Positions 1 to 8,090 of a stretch of 64,000 bases of DNA are shown piece by piece. This DNA is from Bacteroidaceae bacterium (GTDB lineage: Bacteria; Bacteroidota; Bacteroidia; Bacteroidales; Bacteroidaceae). Positions within the stretch are counted from its first letter, which is position 1; each line of letters begins with the position of its first letter. The DNA lies in assembly GCA_017521285.1 (NCBI GenBank), contig JAFXDG010000105.1, forward strand, positions 17,853-81,852, read 5' to 3'. The translations under genes and the position numbers were made by a program. The notes under the pieces were generated by a model. It was not told where the DNA came from and made no database searches. It saw only the letters and a list, made by a program, of their open reading frames with translations.

Positions 1-723
1 CTAAAAACCAGCAAGTTGGTACAACGACTTTCGGATGATGTACTTTCAAAGTACCCCATCTCGGATAGTCTTGGAAGAGAACAGGTTACAAACTTTATCA
101 ATGAAGACGGACTGTATGATGTCATCCTTGACAGTCGCAAACCCGAAGCCAAACGTTTCCGCAAGTGGGTGACATCGGAGGTGCTCCCCTCTATCCGCAA
201 GCATGGTGCCTATATGACACAGCAGACCATCGAGAAGGCATTGGCAGAGCCAGACTTCCTGATACGGTTAGCAGTCAATCTGAAGGAAGAACGACAAAAG
301 CGTCTGCTTGTCGAACAGGAGTGTGAACACCAAAGGACACGCATCGTTGAGTTGGGATCCAAGGTGGATGACCTGCAACAGGAGGTGACGGAGATGAAGG
401 ACAAGGTGAGTTACCTTGACATCATCCTTGCCACGAAGAGCAGTGTCCTGGTCACACAGATAGCACAGGACTATGGCGAGTCGTCCATCCGCTTCAACCG
501 ACGTCTGAAGGAGATGAACATCCAGTATCAGCGTGGCAAGCAGTGGATTCTGTATGCCGACTACAAGGACTGCGGTTATGTGACCAGCGAGACCTACCTC
601 ATTAAACACAAGGACGGTACGGAGGATGTGCGCATGAACACCAAATGGACACAGAAAGGTCGCCGCTTCCTCTATGAGAAACTGAAGAGCGTGGGAGTCA
701 TTCCTGTTATCGAAAGAACATAA
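1..723 (+). CDS. Phage-type antirepressor (BRO-N + KilAC-like), 5' end missing
   Basis: The frame is open to the first base of the window, so the true start lies upstream; the TTG at 16 is only the first start-like codon. The first ~65 residues carry the BRO-N pattern (INEDGLYDVI, SRKPEAKRFRKWV, EVLPSIRKHG). The middle (about 85-140) is a charged probable coiled coil, and the C-terminus (about 145-235, ending WTQKGRRFLYEKL) resembles the KilAC DNA-binding domain of phage antirepressors. Such proteins usually counter phage-type repressors. Its place just ahead of transfer genes suggests a regulatory role in the element, but that is inference. Confidence 0.8.
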   Translation, partial: LKTSKLVQRLSDDVLSKYPISDSLGREQVTNFINEDGLYDVILDSRKPEAKRFRKWVTSEVLPSIRKHGAYMTQQTIEKALAEPDFLIRLAVNLKEERQKRLLVEQECEHQRTRIVELGSKVDDLQQEVTEMKDKVSYLDIILATKSSVLVTQIAQDYGESSIRFNRRLKEMNIQYQRGKQWILYADYKDCGYVTSETYLIKHKDGTEDVRMNTKWTQKGRRFLYEKLKSVGVIPVIERT

Positions 724-738
724 AATAAAGAAATAGCT

Positions 739-1140
739 ATGGAATCAATATCAAAAATACAGTTACGTCTCTATGCCGCCAAGAGGAAAAACGGCAAGTG
801 GCAGTTGGAGATGTCAAGGATGCCGAAGCGAATCAGCGTTATCGGCAGGACACCCATCGTTGATGAGCATTATATGCCATCTGATTTAGAGGTAGTTTCA
901 ATGTCAAAGCTTCACAAATATGTCGGAAGTTACTACGGCAAGATTGTGAAGACCCTCAAAGAGGAAGGCATCATCACCAAGGAATATGGAATGTGGAAAC
1001 TGCGTGAAGACCTTCAGGACAAGGGCATTGCGGTATATGTCACAGGCAGGATGCGCTGCTTCTACCACTTCTATCTGTCATGGACACCGAAAGGCATAGA
1101 GTTTATCAAAGAGATTATCAACAATAGAACCAGGCACTGA
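739..1140 (+). CDS. Conserved-looking small protein upstream of traJ, unknown function
   Basis: A 133-residue protein that I do not recognise. It is basic, has no signal peptide or membrane segment, and contains GIITKEYGMWKL, which could be the wing of a winged-helix fold. It starts 15 nt after the antirepressor and its TGA overlaps the ATG of traJ, so translation is probably coupled. The pairing suggests a regulator or DNA-binding accessory protein of the transfer operon, but nothing in the sequence proves this. Confidence 0.6.
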   Translation: MESISKIQLRLYAAKRKNGKWQLEMSRMPKRISVIGRTPIVDEHYMPSDLEVVSMSKLHKYVGSYYGKIVKTLKEEGIITKEYGMWKLREDLQDKGIAVYVTGRMRCFYHFYLSWTPKGIEFIKEIINNRTRH

Positions 1141-2270
1141 TGGCAGACAACATACTCAGCGATTTCGGCATCAACATCCTCGAAGAGGAGATTGACGATG
1201 TGATATTCCAGACCAACGAGTTCCTGACCGATGCCACCTTCACAGGCTCACAAGGGCCGTTCTGGTGGATCCTCCAAATGTGTATGGCATTGGCGGCACT
1301 GTTCTCTATCATCGTGGCGGCAAGCATGGCCTACAAGATGATGGTGAAGAACGAACCGTTGGACGTGATGAAACTGTTCAAGCCCTTGGTGGTGAGCATC
1401 ATCCTCTGTTGGTGGTACCCACCTGCTGACACAGGCATGACCAACAGCGGCAGCAGCTGGTGCGTATTGGATTTTCTATCCTATATTCCCAATTGCATCG
1501 GCAGTTACACCCACGACCTCTATGAGGCAGAGGCGACCCAAATTTCCGACAAGTTTGAGGAGGTGCAGCAGTTGGTATATGTCAGGGACTCGATGTACAC
1601 TGACCTCCAGGCACAGGCAGACGTGGCGCATAAGGGCACATCAGACCCCAACCTGATAGAGGCGACGATGGAGCAGACGGGCGTGGACGAAGTGACCAAC
1701 ATGGAGAAGGATGCCAGCAAACTGTGGTTCACCTCACTGACGGCAGGGGCCGTGGTGGGCATCGACAAGATAGTGATGCTGATAGCCCTGATCGTGTTCC
1801 GCATCGGTTGGTGGGCGACGATATACTGTCAGCAGATATTGCTCGGAATGCTCACTATATTCGGTCCAATACAATGGGCATTTTCGTTGCTGCCCAAGTG
1901 GGAAGGAGCGTGGGCGAAGTGGCTAACCCGTTATTTGACAGTTCATTTCTACGGAGCCATGCTCTACTTCGTCGGTTTCTACGTCCTGTTGCTGTTTGAT
2001 ATTGTGCTCTGCATACAGGTAGAGAACCTGACGGCCATCACCGCCAGTGAGCAGACGATGGCAGCCTATCTGCAAAACTCGTTCTTCTCGGCAGGCTATC
2101 TGATGGCAGCGAGCATCGTGGCGTTGAAATGCCTGAACCTCGTGCCCGACCTTGCGGCATGGATGATACCAGAGGGCGACACCGCCTTCTCAACCCGAAA
2201 CTTCGGCGAGGGCGTGGCACAACAAGCCAAGATGACGGCTACGGGAACCATGGCGACCGTGATGAGATAA
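1140..2270 (+). CDS. traJ: Conjugative transposon protein TraJ (VirB6-like inner-membrane channel)
   Basis: A 376-residue polytopic membrane protein of the Bacteroides TraJ family, which corresponds to VirB6 at the base of the type IV secretion channel. Hydrophobic segments lie near residues 42-66, 80-95, 205-250, 268-296 and 315-335. The stretch FGPIQWAFSLLPKWEGAW and the following WLTRYLTVHFYGAM are typical of the family. The central hydrophilic part (about 105-200) has an amphipathic helical look. Its ATG overlaps the upstream stop codon. The VirB4-type ATPase (TraG) normally encoded before it must lie left of the window. Confidence 0.9.
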   Translation: MADNILSDFGINILEEEIDDVIFQTNEFLTDATFTGSQGPFWWILQMCMALAALFSIIVAASMAYKMMVKNEPLDVMKLFKPLVVSIILCWWYPPADTGMTNSGSSWCVLDFLSYIPNCIGSYTHDLYEAEATQISDKFEEVQQLVYVRDSMYTDLQAQADVAHKGTSDPNLIEATMEQTGVDEVTNMEKDASKLWFTSLTAGAVVGIDKIVMLIALIVFRIGWWATIYCQQILLGMLTIFGPIQWAFSLLPKWEGAWAKWLTRYLTVHFYGAMLYFVGFYVLLLFDIVLCIQVENLTAITASEQTMAAYLQNSFFSAGYLMAASIVALKCLNLVPDLAAWMIPEGDTAFSTRNFGEGVAQQAKMTATGTMATVMR

Positions 2271-2279
2271 CATGTGAGT

Positions 2280-2305
2280 GTGCGGTGAGTCACCGCACCT
2301 CCTAT
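2280..2305 (+). repeat. REP-like palindrome, copy 1
   Basis: GTGCGGTG-agt-CACCGCAC followed by CTCCTAT, directly downstream of traJ. An 8-bp perfect stem with a 3-nt loop. Related copies lie at 10295, 10823, 12127 (inverted) and 12180. Confidence 0.7.
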
Positions 2306-2335
2306 TGAAACAAATAAAAGTAACCATCAAGAAAA

Positions 2336-2737
2336 ATGAAAGCAAAAAATGAAATTGAGCGTTGGCTCAAAGATGAGAAATTCATGGCGTTTGCCAACAA
2401 GCGTGCAAAGGAAGAGTTTTTCAATTCCGAAAACAACTACATCGACCCACAGTATGAGGAGATGGCAGAAGGCTTTGAGGATAACGACGAGTATGTAGTG
2501 CCTATGGTAGATTACCTGAGTTATCGCTTGCATCGTGCCAAAATCTACAGAAATCGACGGAGACGTGAACGTGACATCTGGTGGGTGTGGATCCAACTGA
2601 AATACGAAGGCATCTACGTAGAGGCTTGCATCAAGTATTACGCCAAACTGGTGGAAGAAGTTGAGAAGGACATATACACCATCCTGCACCGTGAATATGT
2701 GAGAATGAAGAGAAATCAGACCTCAAACAAGCAGTAA
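2336..2737 (+). CDS. Hypothetical protein between traJ and traK
   Basis: 133 residues, rich in Lys, Glu and Tyr, without signal peptide or membrane segment; I do not recognise the family. Residues 1-60 look helical and acidic, and the middle has an RRRRERD basic patch. It lies in the traJ-traK gap on the same strand, 4 nt before traK, so it is very likely co-transcribed. Standard CTnDOT-type operons have traK directly after traJ, so this is an extra gene. Function unknown. Confidence 0.6.
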   Translation: MKAKNEIERWLKDEKFMAFANKRAKEEFFNSENNYIDPQYEEMAEGFEDNDEYVVPMVDYLSYRLHRAKIYRNRRRRERDIWWVWIQLKYEGIYVEACIKYYAKLVEEVEKDIYTILHREYVRMKRNQTSNKQ

Positions 2738-2740
2738 CGT

Positions 2741-3355
2741 ATGGTAATCAAGAACTTAGAAAACAAAATCAAGCTGGTGGGCATCATCTGCTCTGCGTTC
2801 CTCATGGGCTGCATCATCATCTCGGTGTCGAGCATCTGGACGGCGCGCTGCATGGTGACGGACGCGCAGCAAAAGGTGTATGTATTGGACGGCAACGTGC
2901 CCATACTGGTGAACCGCACCACGATGGAGGAAACGCTGGATGTGGAGGCAAAGAGCCATATCGAGATGTTCCACCATTACTTCTTTACGCTTGCTCCCGA
3001 TGACAAGTACATCCGCTATTCGATGGAGAAGGCGATGTATTTGGTCGATGAAACTGGTTTGGCGCAGTACAATACGCTGAAGGAAAAGGGCTTTTACAAC
3101 AATATCATGGGTACGAGTGCCGTGTTCAGCATCTTTTGCGACAGCATCAAGTTCAACAAGGAGAAGATGGAGTTCACCTACTACGGTAGGCAAAGGATAG
3201 AGCGAAGGAGCAATATTCTGATGCGTGAATTGGTGACGGCGGGACAGGTGAAGCGCGTGCCGAGGACGGAGAACAATCCTCATGGACTGCTCATCACGAA
3301 CTGGAGAACCTTGCTCAACAAGGATATTGAGCAGAAGTCGAAGTCAAACTTCTAA
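2741..3355 (+). CDS. traK: Conjugative transposon protein TraK (VirB8-like)
   Basis: 204 residues. The short cytoplasmic N-terminus contains LENKIKLVG, one membrane helix spans about residues 13-34 (GIICSAFLMGCIIISV), and the remainder is a periplasmic domain. The motif EMFHHYFFTLAPDDKYI and the region around YGRQRIERRS are characteristic of Bacteroides TraK. VirB8-type proteins are assembly hubs of the type IV secretion system. Its position upstream of the TraM and TraN homologues matches the CTnDOT gene order. Confidence 0.9.
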   Translation: MVIKNLENKIKLVGIICSAFLMGCIIISVSSIWTARCMVTDAQQKVYVLDGNVPILVNRTTMEETLDVEAKSHIEMFHHYFFTLAPDDKYIRYSMEKAMYLVDETGLAQYNTLKEKGFYNNIMGTSAVFSIFCDSIKFNKEKMEFTYYGRQRIERRSNILMRELVTAGQVKRVPRTENNPHGLLITNWRTLLNKDIEQKSKSNF

Positions 3356-3367
3356 TATCCTAGCGGT

Positions 3368-3787
3368 ATGAGTGTAAAAGGAATCAGACGGATGCTTGTG
3401 GGCGAGGATATGCCCGACAAGAACGACCCCAAGTACAAGAAGCGGTATGAGAAGGAGGTGGCGGCAGGGCGCAAGTTTGCCAAGACCGCGAGGATAGACC
3501 GTGCGGCGGCTAAGGTGCAAGGCTTTGCCAATGCCCACAAGACGCTGTTTCTCGTCATCGTCTTCGGCTTTGTCGCCACGTGCTTCGGCATCAACATCTA
3601 CAGGATGGTGCGGTATTACGGTCATCGGACGGAGGCTGCAAGTGCCATCGAGCGGCAGGAAGGGCGCATGAAGCAGATGATGAATGCAGCCCATTGCATC
3701 ACTCCTCCCGTGACGCATCGAACCAACGAGGAGAATCGAGACAAGTCAGTAACATCAAAATCAGACAGCGATGAGAATAACAGATAA
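3368..3787 (+). CDS. Single-pass membrane protein in the TraL position
   Basis: 139 residues with a basic N-terminal half (KKRYEKEVAAGRKFAK), one membrane helix at about residues 59-80 (FLVIVFGFVATCFGINIY) and a polar tail. The location between traK and traM is that of TraL in CTnDOT-like elements, and the size and topology agree, but I see no diagnostic motif. The end overlaps the start of traM by 17 nt, showing operon membership. Confidence 0.6.
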   Translation: MSVKGIRRMLVGEDMPDKNDPKYKKRYEKEVAAGRKFAKTARIDRAAAKVQGFANAHKTLFLVIVFGFVATCFGINIYRMVRYYGHRTEAASAIERQEGRMKQMMNAAHCITPPVTHRTNEENRDKSVTSKSDSDENNR

Positions 3788-4913
3788 GATAAACTTCCGT
3801 CAGCCGAAGTACATGCTGCCAGCCATCGTGTACATCCCGTTGATTGCCACAGGCTATTTTGTCTTTGACATGTTCAATACGGAGGTGGCGGAAACGCAGG
3901 ACAAGAACCTGCAGACCACCGAGTTTCTGAACCCCAACCTGCCCGGAGCGCAGATTAAGAATGGTGACGGCATCGGTGGCAAGTATGAGAACATGGCGAA
4001 GTCGTATGGTCGCATAGCAGACTATTCGGCTGTTGATAACATTGAGCGTGACAACGAAGAAGAGAAAGAAGCGTATGAATCCAAGTACACAGAAGAAGAC
4101 CTTGCGGAACTCGTCCGTCAGGCAGAAGAGAAGGACGATGCAGCCGAAGTGGCCGATGCCAAGGCGCGAGAAGCGGAAGCACTCGAAGCACTCAACAAGG
4201 CACTCGCCGAAGCGAGGCTGAGAGGACAGGCGGCAGTTGCCCCCGTGGCCCAGGATACCACACAGGCTGGGCCTCCCAAGGAGCAGATTGAGGTGAAAGG
4301 TCAGATTGCCGAGGACAGCAAGGCGGTGAAGGCACTGGACGAGGAGGACAAGGCACAGGAGGTGGTGAAGAAGGTGAAGGTGACTTCGGACTATTTCAAC
4401 ACCCTGACGCAGAACGAGCATGAGCCAAAGCTCATCAAGGCCATCATTGACGAGGACGTGAAGGCTACGGACGGGTCGAGGGTGCGGCTGAGACTGTTGG
4501 ACGATATTGAGATTGGTGAGACCGTGGTGAAGAAAGGGTCGTACCTCTATGCCACCATGAGCGGTTTCGGTTCGCAGCGAGTGAAGGGTAGCATCAACTC
4601 CATCCTTGTGGATGACGAGCTGATAAAGGTTTCGCTTTCGCTTTATGACACGGACGGACTGGAGGGACTGTATGTCCCCGGCAGCCAGTTCCGTGAGACC
4701 ACGAAAGATGTGGCGAGCGGTGCTATGCAGAGCAACATGAACATCGACCAGAGTGGAGCGAACAACAGTTTCTCGCAATGGGGAATGCAAGCCGTGACCA
4801 ATGCCTACCAGAAGACAAGCAATGCCATCAGCAAGGCTATCAAGAAGAACAAAGTGAAGCTGAAGTATGGGACGTTTGTTTACCTTGTAAATGGGAAAGA
4901 GAAAAGGAAATAG
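3771..4913 (+). CDS. traM: Conjugative transposon protein TraM (VirB10-like)
   Basis: 380 residues. A membrane anchor near residues 15-33 (AIVYIPLIATGYFVFDMF) is followed by a long Ala/Glu-rich coiled region (about 85-160) and a C-terminal domain (about 215-330) with LLDDIEIGE, MSGFGSQRVKGSI and GLEGLYVPG, all typical of Bacteroidetes TraM. VirB10-type proteins span the periplasm and link inner- and outer-membrane parts of the channel. It overlaps the preceding gene and precedes traN, the VirB9-like partner. Confidence 0.9.
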   Translation: MRITDKINFRQPKYMLPAIVYIPLIATGYFVFDMFNTEVAETQDKNLQTTEFLNPNLPGAQIKNGDGIGGKYENMAKSYGRIADYSAVDNIERDNEEEKEAYESKYTEEDLAELVRQAEEKDDAAEVADAKAREAEALEALNKALAEARLRGQAAVAPVAQDTTQAGPPKEQIEVKGQIAEDSKAVKALDEEDKAQEVVKKVKVTSDYFNTLTQNEHEPKLIKAIIDEDVKATDGSRVRLRLLDDIEIGETVVKKGSYLYATMSGFGSQRVKGSINSILVDDELIKVSLSLYDTDGLEGLYVPGSQFRETTKDVASGAMQSNMNIDQSGANNSFSQWGMQAVTNAYQKTSNAISKAIKKNKVKLKYGTFVYLVNGKEKRK

Positions 4914-4919
4914 ACACTG

Positions 4920-4940
4920 CCCGACAACGGAATTGTCGGG
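4920..4940 (+). repeat. CCCGACAA hairpin after traM
   Basis: CCCGACAA, a 5-nt loop, then TTGTCGGG, followed by AACGGTGGCT. It starts 6 nt after the traM stop and ends 42 nt before traN. A hairpin with the same stem and the same downstream decamer occurs at 33867-33887, also directly after a stop codon. There is no U-tract, so it is not a standard terminator. Confidence 0.75.
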
Positions 4941-4982
4941 AACGGTGGCTCATAGAGTATAAACATCAAAAAATCAACTAAT

Positions 4983-5828
4983 ATGAATTGTTTTCAGAAA
5001 ATGAATGTCTGTGCATTGCTTTCGCTGAGCGTGCTTTCAGCCAAGGCGCAGACCACCTACATGGAGATGGAGCAGCTGACGGTCAACGACCAAGTGACCA
5101 CCGTCATCACCGCCTCCGAACCCATCCGCTTTGTCGATATATCCACAGACAAGGTGGTGGGCGACCAACCCATCAACAACACCATCCGCCTGAAGCCGAA
5201 GGACAACGTGTATGCCGACGGTGAGGTGTTGGCGATAGTGACAATCGTGACGGAACGCTACCGCACGCAGTATGCACTGCTCTATACCACGAGGATGCAG
5301 GAGGCAGTAACCGATAAGGAAATAGAATGCTCGGAGCGCAATGCCTACAACAATCCCGCTGTAAGCCTGTCCACTGCCGACATGACCAAGTATGCACGTC
5401 AGATATGGTCATCGTCTGCCAAATACCGCAACGTGGCGACGAAGATGCACCGCATGGTAATGCGCCTGAACAACATCTACAGCGTGGGCGAATATTTCTT
5501 CATCGACTTCTCCGTGGAGAACAAGACCAACATCCGCTTCGACATCGACGAGATGCGCATCAAACTATCGGACAAGAAGCAGAGCAAGGCTACCAATGCG
5601 CAGATAGTGGAACTGACCCCATCTCTTGTGTTGGACGATGCGAAGACCTTCAAGTATGGCTATCGCAACGTGATTGTGGTGAAGAAGATGACCTTCCCCA
5701 ACGACAAGGTGCTGACCATCGAGCTGTCGGAAAAACAGATAAGTGGACGCACCATCTCGCTCAGCATCGACTATGAGGATGTGCTGTCTGCCGATTCGTT
5801 TAACCATATACTGTTGGAGGAGGAATAA
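4983..5828 (+). CDS. traN: Conjugative transposon protein TraN (VirB9-like)
   Basis: 281 residues with a signal peptide (about residues 1-22, ending LSAKAQ). The central TKYARQIWSS and RLNNIYSVGEYFFIDFSVEN and the C-terminal EMRIKLSDKKQSK are typical of TraN of Bacteroides conjugative transposons. VirB9-type proteins form part of the outer-membrane core complex with the VirB10-like TraM encoded upstream. Its stop codon overlaps the ATG of traO by one base. Confidence 0.9.
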   Translation: MNCFQKMNVCALLSLSVLSAKAQTTYMEMEQLTVNDQVTTVITASEPIRFVDISTDKVVGDQPINNTIRLKPKDNVYADGEVLAIVTIVTERYRTQYALLYTTRMQEAVTDKEIECSERNAYNNPAVSLSTADMTKYARQIWSSSAKYRNVATKMHRMVMRLNNIYSVGEYFFIDFSVENKTNIRFDIDEMRIKLSDKKQSKATNAQIVELTPSLVLDDAKTFKYGYRNVIVVKKMTFPNDKVLTIELSEKQISGRTISLSIDYEDVLSADSFNHILLEEE

Positions 5829-6373
5829 TGAGAATTAGGAATGAGGAATTAGGAGTGAGGAATTGGCTTGTGCATACCTTACTCGTTGTCATCTGTTTTA
5901 TGGCAAGCATGACTCCGGCAATGGCGCAGCAGAATAGCGACCGCATATCCTTGGGGTTCGGATGCCTGTATGAGCGAGGACTGGACGTGACGCTGTCCTA
6001 CGAGTATGAGACGAAGTACCACAATGCGTGGGAGTATTTTGCAAACGGATATATCAAGTGGAACGAGTGCGCATCGTGCGGTCATGTCTGTCCTGAGAGT
6101 TTTTGGAACAACTACCGCAGTTATGGTTTCGGCTTTGCCTATAAGCCCTGTGTGGCAAGAGGACGCAACCACCATGGCAACATGCGCATAGGAGCATCGG
6201 CAGGTAGCGATACTGACAGGTTCTTGGGTGGCATCCACCTCGGCTATGAGCAAAACTATACACTCAGACACGGCTGGAAGCTCTTCTGGCAGGTGAAGAC
6301 CGATGTGATGATCAAGGGTGAAGACCTGTTCAGAACGGGTATTGTCCTGGGTGTGAAACTTCCTGTAAAATGA
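5828..6373 (+). CDS. traO: Conjugative transposon protein TraO
   Basis: 181 residues. A signal peptide ends near residue 34 (TPAMAQQ) and the mature part looks like a small outer-membrane beta barrel (SLGFGCLYERGLDVTLSYEYE, GGIHLGYEQ, FRTGIVLGVKLPVK), as in the TraO family. The first 11 codons are written in a heptameric DNA repeat, so the real start may instead be the GTG at about 5855 or the ATG at 5828, which overlaps the traN stop. TraO is required for transfer in CTnDOT-like elements, although its role in the channel is not well defined. Confidence 0.85.
   Translation: MRIRNEELGVRNWLVHTLLVVICFMASMTPAMAQQNSDRISLGFGCLYERGLDVTLSYEYETKYHNAWEYFANGYIKWNECASCGHVCPESFWNNYRSYGFGFAYKPCVARGRNHHGNMRIGASAGSDTDRFLGGIHLGYEQNYTLRHGWKLFWQVKTDVMIKGEDLFRTGIVLGVKLPVK
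5833..5860 (+). repeat. Heptad repeat at the traO start
   Basis: AATTAGG-AATGAGG-AATTAGG-AGTGAGG, four heptamers, followed by AATTGG. Similar heptad tracts precede the genes at 25524 and 27150. Confidence 0.7.
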
Positions 6374-7035
6374 CTATGCGTATGAAGAAACTGTTTTCAA
6401 TCTTGGCAGTTGCGGCAACGGTGTTGCTGACTGCCTGTGACGAGCATCAGGACTTTCCCGACACAGCCATGAAGGTCACCCATATCTTGACCACTGACGG
6501 CAAGGTGATGCCCTACGAAACCTACGAGCAATCGTGCAAGCAAGCCATTGCAGTGGTGTTCAACGTCAATCAGAGGGAAGAAATGGAGGGAAACGGATAT
6601 GCCGTCTATCTGTGGGACATCGCTCCCGAAGCCTTTGCTGACAGTATCGGTGTGGAACAGGACACATCCTGTGACCTCACCGCCTACGACGGCAACAAGA
6701 ACACTTTTGCCCTTTATGGCACGACCGATGTGAAGTCGCCTTTGGCTGAGCGTGTCTTCGACATGTGGCGTTACGGGCAAAGTGCCTATATCCCCAGTGT
6801 GGCACAGATGCGTCTGCTCTATCATGCCAAGGACATCATCAACCCATACATCCTGAAATGCGGCGGCACACCTATCCCCGATGAGGATGATGACTGTTGG
6901 TATTGGACTTCAACGGAGGTAGAAGGACAAGCGACCGCCAAGGCATGGCTTTACTCACTGGGAAGCGGTGCCATACAGGAGACTCCCAAGTGGCAGCCGC
7001 ATAAGGCGAGACCCATCATCACGATTATGGATTAG
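6370..7035 (+). CDS. Secreted lipoprotein of unknown function
   Basis: 221 residues with a lipoprotein signal (AVAATVLLTAC, Cys24 or so). The mature domain contains MPYETYEQSCKQAIAVVF near its start and WYWTSTEVEGQATAKAW near its end. These recall the DUF1566/fibrobacter-type surface fold in which a WTST motif precedes a genuine Cys/Trp-rich core. It overlaps the traO stop by 4 nt and is followed by a fimbrillin-type gene. The pair may form element-encoded surface proteins aiding mating, which is inference. Confidence 0.7.
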   Translation: MTMRMKKLFSILAVAATVLLTACDEHQDFPDTAMKVTHILTTDGKVMPYETYEQSCKQAIAVVFNVNQREEMEGNGYAVYLWDIAPEAFADSIGVEQDTSCDLTAYDGNKNTFALYGTTDVKSPLAERVFDMWRYGQSAYIPSVAQMRLLYHAKDIINPYILKCGGTPIPDEDDDCWYWTSTEVEGQATAKAWLYSLGSGAIQETPKWQPHKARPIITIMD

Positions 7036-7101
7036 CCCATATACAGACATCGAGTATCACCCGTATCATCATCAAAGTACAACAATTAAAAAAGAAAAAG
7101 C

Positions 7102-8010
7102 ATGAAAAAGAATTTGTTTCTAATGTTGGGACTTGGAGCCATGCTCCTCACGTCCTGTGACCAAGACATCGTCAATGAGATTTACCTGCCCGGTGGCGGA
7201 GGTTCTGTGGTCGTGACCGACAGCACATCAACCAAGCAGCTTCAGGTATTCACCAATCTGGAGATGCTGCAACCTGCCGTTTCCACACGAGCCGTTGACA
7301 ACCAGTGGGAACTCAATGATATGATTGGCATCTCTTCCACAGGGATGATCAACAATATGAAGTTCACCCGAAGCGGCGGCACGAATCAGTTTGTGTCAGC
7401 CAACAAGGTGTTTTTCACGGACACAGACACTCACACCTTCAATGCCTACTATCCCTATACGGCAAATCCTACCAACGACCTCATAGAGTTCCAAGTGCCG
7501 GAGGCAGCTGTACAGAGTGAGCAGAAGGTCAATGATTTTCTGTTTGCCAGTGGAGCGGCATCATACGCCAATCCGAGCCTTACATTGAACTTCACCCATC
7601 AGATGGTGCGTGTCATCATCAAGGTCTATACCTCACCAGAATACGGTTTCACCACCAATGATTTTGCAGGAAGCCTACTCACGTTCGTCGGTTATTTTGA
7701 CAGCGGTACTTTCAACATCAAGACCGGAAAGGTAGAATGCAGTGACGAGTCGGTGACGACCTATTATTTCGGCGACCCACAAAGTGACCACATGGAATAT
7801 ACGCTTTATGTTCCTGCACAGGTTATGCCAGACATGACATTGCAACTCAGCAATGGGGAGAACTTCGTATTCCTCACAAACGACACGTGGAAAGCGGGTC
7901 ATTCCTACAGCTATTCATTGAAGCCTGTACGCAACACCTTGGAGGTCATATCTGCAACTATTTCTCCGTGGACAGTAGAGTCTGAGAAGACCATCAACGG
8001 CTACGAATAA
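7102..8010 (+). CDS. Fimbrillin-family lipoprotein (Mfa-like)
   Basis: 302 residues. The lipobox LLTSCDQD gives an N-terminal lipid-modified Cys, and a Gly-rich linker follows. The body shows the Bacteroidales fimbrillin pattern: NQWELNDMIGISSTG, FTDTDTHTFNAYYPY, a central LNFTHQMVRVIIKV strand and a C-terminal GHSYSYSL. Members form surface fimbriae or minor tip proteins after lipoprotein sorting and Arg-gingipain-type processing. In a transfer operon it may promote cell contact, which is inference. A 66-nt gap with its own RBS separates it from the upstream lipoprotein. Confidence 0.85.
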   Translation: MKKNLFLMLGLGAMLLTSCDQDIVNEIYLPGGGGSVVVTDSTSTKQLQVFTNLEMLQPAVSTRAVDNQWELNDMIGISSTGMINNMKFTRSGGTNQFVSANKVFFTDTDTHTFNAYYPYTANPTNDLIEFQVPEAAVQSEQKVNDFLFASGAASYANPSLTLNFTHQMVRVIIKVYTSPEYGFTTNDFAGSLLTFVGYFDSGTFNIKTGKVECSDESVTTYYFGDPQSDHMEYTLYVPAQVMPDMTLQLSNGENFVFLTNDTWKAGHSYSYSLKPVRNTLEVISATISPWTVESEKTINGYE

Positions 8011-8090
8011 AACTCATAAGAGGATTGGAGGGTGTCCACCGTGGCATCCTTCATCTTTTCTCATTATCACCCAACATCATCGTAAAGTAA

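Noticed and set aside
3699-4790. 363-residue open frame on the minus strand
   Set aside because: Antisense to traM; a Leu/His/Arg-rich shadow of the coding strand.
8020-8060. Terminator between the fimbrillin and coupling-protein genes
   Set aside because: Only short stems (GGTG-tc-CACC and AGGAT/ATCCT) and no clear T-tract; too weak to call.
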